DNA of 64,000 nt from Omphiscola glabra (lineage: Eukaryota; Mollusca; Gastropoda; Lymnaeidae). The notes under the pieces are model-generated. The model did not search any database, was not told where the DNA came from, and was given only the letters and a program-made list of their open reading frames with translations. Made by a program: the position numbers and the translations under genes. The stretch covers positions 17,727,204-17,791,203 of the forward strand of contig OZ024810.1 of assembly GCA_964017045.1 (NCBI GenBank). The letters are read 5' to 3'. Shown here piece after piece: positions 36,901 to 49,407 of the stretch. Positions within the stretch are counted from its first letter, which is position 1, and every line of letters starts with the position of its first letter.

Positions 36901-39900
36901 GTATGTGGGGGACCAAGGCCTTACTTTGCCATTGTATGTGGGGGACCAAGGCCTTACTTTGCCATTGTATGTGGGGGACCAAGGCCTTACTTTGCCATTG
37001 TATGTGGGGGACCAAGGCCTTACTATGTCATTGTATGTGAAAGCCAAGTTGCTATATCATTGCACATGGAAGCCCAGGACGCACTATGTTCCAGCATGTG
37101 GGGATCTAGGCCTTACTATATCCTCACATTTGGGAGCCCCAGGTTGGATACAGTGTTATGCGTCATTCTGAAAAAGTGGGCGTTTGATCCATGTTCATCA
37201 ACCCTATCATCACCCCTATCATCACCCCTATAATCATCATATCATCATCCCTATCATCACCCCTTTCATCATCCCTATCATCATCCCTCTCATCATCCCT
37301 ATCATCATCCTATCATCATTCCTATCATCATCCTATTATCATCCTATCATCATCCTATCATCATCCCTATCATCACCCCTTTCATCATCCCTATCATCAT
37401 CCCTATCATTATCCCTATCATCATCTCTATCATCATCCTATCATCATCCTATCATCATCCCTATTAACATCCCTATCATCATCCCTATTAACATCCCTAT
37501 TAACATCCCTATTATCAACCCTATCATCATCCTATCATCATCCCTATCATCATCCCTATCATCATCCATATTAACATCCCTATCATCATCCCTATTATCA
37601 TCCCTATCATCATCCCTATCATCATCCCTATTATCATCCCTATCATCATCCCTATCATCATCTCTATCATCATCCTATCATCATTCCTATCATCATCCTA
37701 ACATCACCCCTTTCATCATCCCTATCATCATCCCTATCATCATCCCTATTAACATCCCTATCCTCATCCCTATCATCATCCCTATCATCATCCCTATTAT
37801 CATCCCTATCATCATCCTATCATCATTCCTATCATCATCCTATCATCATCCCTATTAACATCCCTATCATCATCCCTATTAACATCCCTATCATCATCCC
37901 TATCATCATCCCTATCATAATCCATATCATCATCCTATCATCATCCCTATTATCATCCCTATCATCATCCCTATTAACATCCCTATCATCATCATTATTA
38001 TCCTCCTATCATCAACCCTATCGTCATCCCTATCCTCATCCTATCATCATCCCTATAATCACCCCTTTCATCATCCCTATCATCATCCCTATAATCACCC
38101 CTTTCATCATCCCTATCATCATTCCTATCATCATCCCTATCATCCTCCTATCATCATCCCTATTATCATCCCTATCATCATCCTATCATCATCCCTATTA
38201 TCCTCCATATCATCAACCCTATCATCACCCCTATCATCATCCTTATCATCACCCCTATCATCATCCCTATCATCAGCCCTATCATCAGCCCTATCATCAC
38301 CCCTATCATCATCCCTAGTATCCTCCCTATCATCAACCCTATCATCACCCCTATCATCATCCCTATAATCACCCCTATCATCAACCCTATCATCACCCCT
38401 ATCATCATCCCTATCATCACCCCTATCATCACCCCTATCATCACCCCTATCATCATTACTATCATCACCCTTACATCATCCCTATCATCATTGACGCAAC
38501 ACGTACACATCTAACACTGTCACCACCACTCCACATGAGCACAGAGCCACGACGTGACTTTAGGAGCCCCTTAAACACATTACGGTTTTGTGCCTCCTCC
38601 ATTCTACGTTAATCACACCCTCCCCCCCCCCCCCACTTCATAACTCTTGGCCCCTTAAATATCTGAGGCCCCCACGCAAACACAGGTAATGCAAGGCCCA
38701 CGCGACGGCCTGGTTTATAAACTCAATCAAACACATGGATACCGTCAGAAAATTTAATCATATCTTTCATTACAACCGTACTCGACCAATCTGTCTAAAA
38801 CAAGAAATCTTTACCTAAAACGCATTTCTGTAAAAAAAAATTAATTAAAAATTAATATAAATATATATTTAAAAAAAAAAAAACAGCAAAAAATATACAA
38901 ATAAACATCAAAGAAGCAAACAAGAAACACATTTCTAAATACACATCATACTTACTATGGTTGTGTTGCCACTGAGGGAAAAGTGTCATTTCACGTGAGT
39001 AAATTTTAGTTTAAAAATACAAAACAACACCTAAACATTTTAAGTCCTACAACACGCAATTCATCAGGTGTGTAACAACTGTAAATCATATTTTCTGGCA
39101 TCATTGCGTCATCTGTGTGTCATGTCCTCTAAGTGTCCTGTCCTGAATGTGTCATCTCCACTAAGTGTCATGTCCTGCATGTGTCGTGTCCTCTATGTGT
39201 CTTGTCCTCTAAGTGTCATGTCCTGTATGTGTCATTTCCTGTATGTGCAGGGACTTCATTTGGGTAGGGCATGGTGGGGCATTTGCCCCCCCCCCTTGAA
39301 TTACTATGTTCAGTGGCGCCTCCAGTAATAGAGAAGTAAACAAGCTGACCGAGTTTTGCTTTGGCGCCCCCTTCCCCGAAAAAAGTGAAATGACGCCCCC
39401 GTCTATGTGTCATGTCCTCTTAAGTGTCATGAACTTTGTATTAGAAGTTTGGCCAAGATGCAACAATTTATGAAGAATCTTGCTTTGCAACCTAAATCTT
39501 CTTGTAAACCTTTGGCGATTATAAAGAAAACACATCTAGAACCATCTACACTCGTTTCGAACTTTCTAGAGACTTCAAAAATCTCTTTATATCTAATTTA
39601 ATAACATTTGATAAAAATCACACAGACATAAAGAGGACGTCTATATAATCTTTAAAATCCCTTTACAAATTTTTTTTAAAAATATACTTTCTAGAATACG
39701 CTAGAGATTTCAAAAAGATATTCAAAAAAAAAAACTTGTAAAAACGGGTATTATTTCAATACTTAAACATCTACAACCAAAATGGCCATTACGGTTAGAA
39801 TAAGGAACCCGTTGGTGACCCGTCCAAAAAGTTGACGTTTTAAATATCACTGAGATAGTGACCCCCCAAATAATTCTTCAGATTTGATAGTCAAGCTAAA

Positions 39901-42900
39901 CATTTTAAAGTTGTCCTTTTGAAATATCGGTTGAAAAATGTAAGAGATGGAACGTGTGTCAGGAATGAAATAAGTGTTTCTGACCCCAACAGTGGGGAAT
40001 ATTTTGAGTTCAAAACCCTCGAGATTTTTTATATCTATATTTTAAGTGCATTTGTACTTCAAGATGTTTGGTCTGGATCTATTCATTAAGTGTTTTTTTT
40101 AAATTTATATAGCTCATATAAAACACAGAATTTCAGTCCTCAACCCTGAACGGGATATTAAATTTAACACTTCCGTATCATTAACTGTAACACTTCCGTA
40201 TCATTAACCCTAACACTCCCGTATCATTAACTGATGCCATTGAAAGGTCTAGGGGGAATATTCATTGTGTGGCATTCAAGACGCTTAAACCGTATATAAA
40301 ACGTGTAAAATAATTTACATCACAAAATGAAAATCTACACACGGATTACAAATGTTAAGTATGTATAGCACACTTTGATTGCAAGATGAGACATTTGGGT
40401 GGCCAAGCATTTGATACTGACCTCTCAGAGAATGTAACACTGATGTGGATCTGCATCACGTTTTGATTCTTCGCATTGTAGATCATCAACTTGGGTATAT
40501 CATTGGCCATCATGATGACATCGTGGGAACCTCTGTCCTGTTTTCTGCACGTTAGCTGAAGGAAAGAAATCACAGAAGACCGACCAATGAGATCTCGGCC
40601 GTGCCATAGCAGAGCTCCAACTATCGGGTTCAGACACTCAAGCGAGGCCCGTATCTGGAAATTTGTTTGAACGAAATTTCGTCGACGGAAAATCGATCGA
40701 CGGAAGCTTGGTCGAACGGAAATTTGATAGAATTTTATTTTCAGTTCACTCTTATCAAATTTTGCGTCAAATTTCGTTTTCTTTTTCAACGCATTATTTT
40801 GTTTACGATGTAGTATTTCCGGTAACCATGCAAGCCTCCTTGTGTAAAACACAAGCGTATGTTTGACTTCATAAATAAACAATAGCAAATCCCAAAAAAG
40901 CCAAGTTTTCCATATAAATACTTTATACACATTTTGTGCTGCGTTTATATAATCATACGTGATTTATTATTTATTTAATTTTAGCAAATAATTTTTTTAT
41001 CAAACCGAATACAGATTTTTTTTTAAAAAAAGATGAGCATTATATATGACTTAGATAGGGCTACAGTTCTTAAGAAATCTTTTCATCATATTTCCTTCAT
41101 CTTCCCCAGAAAAAACTGAATTTTGGGATTTGAGGGGGGTGGGGGTGGTGTGGGGGCTGAAAATTTGATAGCATGTGTTGTCATCGGCAACGAGTCTATG
41201 CGCCAAGTTTCAGCTCGATAGGATGACGGTGAGTGGGTCAATTGGCCATCTGAAGATTTTGCCACAAAGCAACACGCGATCAAAGGCGACGTTAGTATAA
41301 GTGCTGTACAGCCGTAGATCATAATGTTAATCTCGCATTGACTTGAGCCAATCATAGTCCCAATCACCGACCCAATCACCGTCCCAAACATTGTCCCGTT
41401 TGTTTCAACAAATTTATATCGTCTCCACGAGTTTTTTCCACCCCCTAGGAGGAATTTAGCCGCGGCACACTAAACATCGTCTTGCGGCACACCAGTTGTG
41501 GAGCTCTATAATATAAAAACAGGCCGAGCTCTGCTTATATCCTCTACGGAGAATTCTAAAACAGCACAAACGAATTTACCTGGTCCGTGTCCTTCCTATC
41601 ACACGTGGCATAATAGGTCCGGCTGTGTTCGAGCTGTGAGTAGCCAAACCAGTCGATCTGGGATATCTTCAGATATTTCTGGGGAGATAACAAACCGCTG
41701 CAATCATCTGTTGCAAAGCCTAATGGGCTTCACGGGTAAAAAAAATAAATTCATGGGCCATATAATGCGTATGTCAACAGGGCCGCCTCAAGGTACCGGT
41801 AACTCGGGCAGTTGCTCGGGGTGTCATGTGCTTAGGGCGCCATCAACGATCTTCATAAACAGGAAAAAATCATTGCATGGAATGATCGACACGGAAGAAA
41901 AACAGTGCAATAAAAAGATCTGCTGATCTAAAGGCTTGGAAACAAATATAATCGGTAGGCTAATTGTACATACTTCCCACGGTAGGCTAATTGTTCGTAC
42001 TGCCCACGGTAGGCTAATTGTTCGTACTGCCCACGGTAGGCTAATTGTTCGTACTGCCCACGGTAGGCTAATTGTTCGTACTGCCCACGGTAGGCTAATT
42101 GTTCATACTGCCCACGGTAGGCTAATTGTTCGTACTGCCCACGGTAGGCTAATTGTTCGTACTGCCCACGGTAGGCTAATTGTTCGTACTGCCCACGGTA
42201 GGCTAATTGTTCGTACTGCCCACGGTAGGCTAATTGTTCGTACTGCCCACGGTAGGCTAATTGTTCATACTGCCCACGGTAGGCTAATTGTTCGTACTGC
42301 CCACGGTAGGCTAATTGTTCGTACTGCCCACGGTAGGCTAATTGTTCGTACTGCCCACGGTAGGCTAATTGTTCGTACTGCCCGCATACAAGTTAAGAAA
42401 ATAATTTTATAGTTCATTCTTTGTTTAAAAAAAAAAACAACCAAGGTAAAAAAAACTCATTACCCAATCCCCGGTTGTTTCCCTTGAAACCAATTTTTAT
42501 GATTATACTTAAAGTTAAGCTTGCCCGGGGCGCCAACAAACGTAGGGCAGGCCAAGACATCACGCAAGGTTCGAAATAAGTATTATGTGACCTAAGAAAG
42601 TTGTCGTCTGGTTTTGACAGTCAACACGTTAAACAGTAGTTGAACTTTGTTCATTTTGGAGTAGCCAGACATCTGTACCACGAGACAGACTTTTTTTTAT
42701 GCACCACAGCAGGGGTGGCCAGCCCAAAATGACGTCACGGGTCACTTTGTACAAGAGTTAACTCTTCGCGGGCATAATGCCATTAACTATCTGTACCACG
42801 AGACAGACTTTTTTTATGCACCGCAGCAGGGGTGGCCAGCCAAAAATGACGTCACGGGTCACTTTGTACAAGAGTTAACTCTTCGCGGGCATAGTGCCAT

Positions 42901-44821
42901 TAACTATCTGTACCACGAGACAGACTTTTTTTATGCACCACAGCAGGGGTGGCCAGCCAAAAATGACGTCACGGGTCACTTTGTACAAGAGTTAACTCTT
43001 CGCGGGCATAATGCCATTAACTATCTGTACCACGAGACAGACTTTTTTACGCACCACAGCAGGGGTGGCCAGCCAAAAATGACGTCACGGGTCACTTTGT
43101 ACAAGAGTTAACTCTTCGCGGGCATAATGCCATTAACTATCTGTACCACGAGACAGACTTTTTTTATGCACTACAGCAGGGGTGGCCAGCCAAAAATGAC
43201 GTCACGGGTCACTTTGTACAAGAGTTAACTCTTCGCGGGCATAATGCCATTAACTATCTGTACCACGAGACAGACTTTTTTTATGCACTACAGCAGGGGT
43301 GGTCAGCCCAAAAATGACGTCACGGGTCACTTTGTACAAGAGTTAACTCTTCGCGGGCATAATGCCATTAACTATCTGTACCACGAGACAGACTTTTTTT
43401 TATGCACTACAGCAGGGGTGGTCAGCCCAAAAATTAAGTCACGGGTCACTTTGTACAAGAGTTAACTCTTCGCGAGCATAATGCCATTAACTATCTGTAC
43501 CACGAGACAGACTTTTTTTTATGCACCACAGCAGGGGTGGTCAGCCAATAATGACGTCACGGGTCACTTTGTACAAGAGTTAACTCTTCGCGGGCATAAT
43601 GCCATTAACTCTTCGCGTTAACCACGTGATTACACGTTATAAATCAAAATAAACTTCAAATGAACGCTGATAATTTTTTATTTATTCCGAATGAAAATAA
43701 TGTCATGCTAAATGATAATAGAAAATGAAACTGAATTAATGTCACGTTTTTTTTCCGCGCAAAAATTTGAAAGAATCGATGTTTCAGTTTTTTTGTTAGG
43801 CATCATCATTAATTCTGTAAGTCTTCATCAAGTTATTAAGAACGTGATTTGCTTTAGTAAATATTATTTATTTTTTAAAAACATCAAAGAAAACAACATT
43901 TATTTATAATTCTTTGTGCTAAATGTATTAAATTAGGGTATTTTTTTTGTTTAGATAACACATATGCACGGGCCGAACCCAGTCACATGACCAAAGGTCA
44001 TGCAGCTTAGGTGCGCACGCATCTCAGTCCTAACATGTTTTTTTTTTAAACGTCTTGTACGGACTACGAAGAGATAACACATATATTTTACAAAATCAAC
44101 TTATTTAATCAATGTACAAATAGTGTAGATTTAATTAAGATCTTTATTTTCAAACCGTTTATTACAAGAATTAAAACAATCGTGAGTTGTTTTAATGAAG
44201 AGAATTTTGTGACACGGTCCATCCGGTGGGATTCAGTACCATGCCGGCCACACGCGGCCCGCGCACCCGCCACCCGTACACTACAGCGCGTACTGCATAC
44301 TCTTTAAACCAGATCAAATGTATTCCCAATTTTGCGTCACATTCAGCTAACCTCAAACATAATAATAAGGCAGACAGTGTTCCTCAAACGAATGCACAAG
44401 GGCATTAAAACTAGGCTACACAGAAAATTATTTTTTAAAATTAATAATCAGCTATAGATAACATATAAATATTTTGTAAATAATTAAAATTAATGCAATC
44501 AGTAATTTAAAAATTTATATAACTTAATATTTTTCGAACATTTATAATCACATTTATAATCACATAATCTAGCATTTTAAAAAAATTATATCATGGGCTT
44601 TCACATCTTTGCCTGGTCTAGGATTTTCTGAAAAACTGAAATGGGGACTAAGGATTTCTTTTTATTTAAATATAAAAGATTAATGAAGACATTAAGTCAT
44701 CAAGCTCTTACCCTGACATTTGAGTTGAGGAACATTGACCAGGGAAACGAATAGTTGGTGGCGAAGCATGTGGAAACTGTATTGCCAGGACGCTTAGAAA
44801 ATTCTGAACGAAAAATGTAAG

Positions 44822-44879
<58 letters not shown>

Positions 44880-47800
44880 CTGGCATCAGCCTGTCACAAC
44901 AATGTGACGATGGTGTGGACTTCGGATGACGTCAAAATGTGACGGTGTTGTGGACTTCGTCTTTGAATGAAAGTTTGTTTTTCTCTCCTAGTGTCAGCAA
45001 TTGTTTCATACAAACACACACAAAATTTGAACTGTGTATAAATCTAATTCACGTTGCTAAGAGAAGTATCGGCGAGCAGTGTATGCCGAGGAGATTGTTA
45101 AGCCATTTCATATCGTCCTTTCAATAAACGAGAAATCCGACTGCTAAGTAACTTCTTTTTGATTTAGAGAAAATATAGATTTTTTTATAAATTAATTTAT
45201 ATAGCAAATATAGTATTTATATATTTTTAAATGGTGAATTTTAGACTTACATAAAGCTTTTTAATCATTAAAATAACAAAATACTGTAGATTGACACTTA
45301 ATTAACCAGCCAAAATGGTTAACTCATTTTTTTAAAAAGTGACTTAGCAGGCTGTGCAATAATTTGCTCTCCTCAAACATAACACACAAAAATTAAACCC
45401 AATACAAATATGTTTCCCAATGTTTTCCATTACATTTGAGCGACTAGCGCATTTATTTATAATTAAATCATGAATCCCAGTCATAGGAAAAGAAAATTTA
45501 AGTTCTTACTTTTTAAGTGTGTGTCTACATATCTTTTTTTGAACGCTTATTTTTTTAAAATAAAAATGTAATAAATCTTTTATTTTATTTTCATTTAAAC
45601 CAATCCAATTTCAAATTGCGATAATTACAGAACACGCCGAATTTCTGCGATTGCCGAAATGAACTACAGCTTTAGTTCTTACCGAAGCGAACCTTTTGAA
45701 AGAGGGATCAATTCCCATCGCTAGTCTGTTTCCACCTGAGATTCCCAACTAAACAAATGTTCTCAACTCATCGTTTAACATACGCCAAGTGTACTCACGT
45801 AATACTTGCATGTAGTTCCCTTCTGATAGCTCCACCAAATTGTGAGTCAGCTTGCACGTGAAGTGGCTGTTCTAAAAAAAAAAAAAAAAGGAGACATAAA
45901 CATTGTTACACGTAGTAAATATTAATTGTCTGTATCGTATGTCAAGCTTTTCTCACATCATGATGCTAACATTCCTGACACAATGATTCTATTTTACCTC
46001 CCCAAGCAGCGGCGGATCGATCTAGTGGCGCGAACAGGCATCGCCCACAGCCTTTTCTTTTTTTTTTTGGGGGGGGGGGGTGGGGGGAAGGGGGGGTGGG
46101 GTGGGTAGACCCACGAGACGGCCAATGTCCTTAGTAAAATCGTAAAAGTTTCAAATTCGTTTCTTCTTTAATTATATTAAAAGCTGCTTTTACTAAAGAA
46201 TCTTATCAGCGAATGGCATTTGGAGAAACTCTATGCCCGAAATAGTGGATTATTTGCAGTTACCATTGGCACATTATATATATATATAATAGCACGTAAA
46301 GTAAATTAATTTCAGAGTGCGACTCGGAGTAAATTTAAAAAAAGAATAGTTCTTTGTTACCGTAAGTTACAAAACTATTACAGTGCTTTAAGATCAAGAT
46401 GGAGAAATAGCATAAGAAGAAACTTTTTTGATCCATTAAAATAGTTCGCGCCTAGTGTGATTGTTCAGGTGTCATAGGCAGGCTAATTAAACCTGTCTTT
46501 ATTCCAACCCTTAATTTAAAACCCAGACACGGAGTTCCGTGGGTGGATAACATTGGGCACAATGAAACATTCCGACAACTCCTGCGACGCCACTGGTGCC
46601 AAGCTGTATCATCCACGTGATGTTCCTTTGGGTTATCCAGTGGCGTGGAGAGGGGCGATTTACTGTGTACGGAACCAGCTTATAATCCTAAATAATAATC
46701 CCAAATCCTTGTGGATTTTCGTCCTGCGAAGTCTACACCATCGTCACACTGGACAAGGGTGACGCCAGAAAAAGAAAAAAAATGACTACTGTCAAAGTGA
46801 GCCCCGAGTCTCGAGAGACAAACAAATATATTCGCCAGCGAGATGAGATGTTTAAGGCGAGCTGCTGGTAAATCCAGGAAATAATCCATATGGATTGTGC
46901 CATCCGAATCGACTCCCCTCCCCAAGCCACTCCCCTTACATTCTGCTCCCCCCAATCTTTGCGACAGTCGTACCGGCATCTTCACATCTATATACACACC
47001 AAAAACCTCTCAATATTATGCATTATAATGATTTACTTTAACGGATAAAGTATGATTTCCCCTTTAATTAAAAAAAAAGTAAAAATTTGTCTATATAGAC
47101 AAATAGCAGACCCCCAACTGGAATTAGTTCAATGTATGAAAGAGCTGGCCGCCTGGGGCACCATCAGACTCACTTTTGGCGTTAATTAGGGCACTTCTTT
47201 TCCGAACACCTGAAATCCCCCCCACCCCACCCACCCCCCCCCCCTCGGACCCCAATAAAACCCCCTCGGACCCCAATAAAAACCACTCGGACCCCAATAA
47301 AACCCCCTCGGACCCCAATAAAACCCCCTCGGACCCCAATAAAACCCCCTCGGACCCCAATAAAACCCCCTCGGACCCCAATAAAACCCCCTCGGACCCC
47401 AATAAAACCCCCTCGGACCCCAATAAAACCCCCTCGGACCCCAATAAAACCCCCTCGGACCCCAATAAAACCCCCTCGGACCCCAATAAAACCCCCTCGG
47501 ACCCCAATAAAACCCCCTCGGACCCCAATAAAATCAAATCCTTTGAAAGAAACAATGCACGGCTTTAGCGAAGTTTTCACCAATATTATCCGCAGTACAT
47601 TCGCAGTAGATCACCAGGCTATGAAGGTGGAGGTGGGGAGTTCGATTCCTACTTCTCTTACATTTAAAAGGAAAATCCTTCATTTGCTGTTAAAACCTTG
47701 TTATAATGCAGCAAGCCATCTTTATCTTAACGAAGATGTGTAATTATTCCGTGGCAAGTCAAACCGTGTCTTACCAAGATAGACAGAGTTTGCTTATAGT

Positions 47801-49339
47801 ATATTTATGACCACTACACAGCATATTCGATAATCACGTTATCTTCGAGCTTAGAAAAGAGTGGCAATGAAATTAAGTGGTACACTAGGAGTTGCAAATA
47901 AATTATCCCCCCCTTCCCCCCCCCCCCCCCACTTTTTTGTTTTCTTCTTCAAGCTACTAATTAAAACCTCTTTAAAGATAGAAAACATTTATGGAACTTT
48001 CCTAACCAATGGATACTGCTAGTAAAGCGCACATCACATTATATAAAAGTTGTCTAAATTATCGCTGAAAACAAGAAGGAATCGGGCATTACATTTAAAG
48101 CATTTTGAGAGAACGATGTTTGGAAAATACTTGCTTGGAAATTTTCTGTGATGTTCTTTCGATAGAAGAAGAATCGATACTTGACTGTTTGCAATCCGAC
48201 TTTGCTGTAACAGGCGCACGCCCCGTCGGCTAGAGGCTTCTCGATGGGCTTGTTGCAGAACATCCAGTTAGTGACATTGCATGACTGTAAGTATAGAGTG
48301 AGATGTCATTGGTGCAGAACATCCAGTTAGTGACATAGCATGGCTGTAAGTATAGAGTGAGATGTCATTGGTGCAGAACATCCAGTTGGTGACATTGCAT
48401 GACTGTAAGTATAGAGTGAGATGTCATTGGTGCAGAACATCCAGTTGGTGACATTGCATGACTGTAAGTATAGAGTGAGATGACATTGGTGCTGAACACC
48501 CAGTTGGTGACATTTCATGACTGTAAGTATAGAGTAAGATGTCATTGGTGTTGAACACCCAGTTAGCGACATTACATTGGCATGCCTGTTAATATATAGT
48601 CACGAGATATAGCCCGCCAAACAATGGTGGCAGCAGTGCGTCAACTTCCCATCTACTAAAGCTACTTGACAAAATATGAACTATATTAAATATTCTTATG
48701 TCCCAACCACTTTTATACAGAATATTTTTTACACTATACTTAAATTGAGACGATTTCATTTTCCGAAAAGAAAATATTACGCGCCAAACGCAGTTGCGTT
48801 ATATATAAAAAAAATATCATTTAGCGTAGTTATCGGGAATTATATTTTGCGCGCTATTGAACTCATTATTGAACCGTACATTCTTTCAAACATTTAGAAT
48901 TATTTAATTTGTAATAAGCTCTCAAAACCAAATTCGCTGATTAGGAAGTAGTCAACTAGGAAGCAGTCCATTAGGAAGCAGTCAGTTAGGACGCAGTCCA
49001 CGAGTCATACCAAAAGCGTATTATAAATAATAGAATAGCTTCTCACAATCAATTTTGTTTAAACTAGGAAACAAAAATTTAAAAGAAACTAAAAAAAGTA
49101 ATAATGAAAAAGGAAAAAAAAAACAACTGGAAAAAATTAAAAAGCATTAGCAAAAAAATGTTTTAAAAGTTTAAAAAAAAAAAAAAAAAAAAATTGAAAA
49201 AACCAACTTCGACTGAATCTGCCCGTGAATGACAAATGTGTACTTACAATATCATGACCTGTAAAAGTCAGCGTCTCGTTCCGGTAAGTCTCGAGGTCTC
49301 CTCTCTGCAGACTAAATGAAAAACAACAACTATTGTTTA

Positions 49340-49407
<68 letters not shown>

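Noticed and set aside
35074..37233. Three overlapping plus-strand ORFs of 576-719 codons
   Set aside because: They are the same 33-bp minisatellite read in different frames, with no conserved domain or start context, inside an intron of the minus-strand gene.
37184..38510. Ile/Ser/Pro and MIG repeat ORFs
   Set aside because: Microsatellite-like ATCATCCCT array.
41945..43612. CRISPR-like array
   Set aside because: Units are contiguous tandem repeats with no variable spacers, in a eukaryotic intron.
46680..46997. 105-codon minus-strand ORF as a possible extra exon of the Ig-like gene
   Set aside because: No acceptor/donor pair gives a phase that fits between 48135 and 45871, which already join in frame.
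47124..47583. ORFs with DPNKTPS or LLGSEGV repeats on both strands
   Set aside because: A 21-bp repeat is a multiple of three and lacks stops in several frames; nothing else supports coding.
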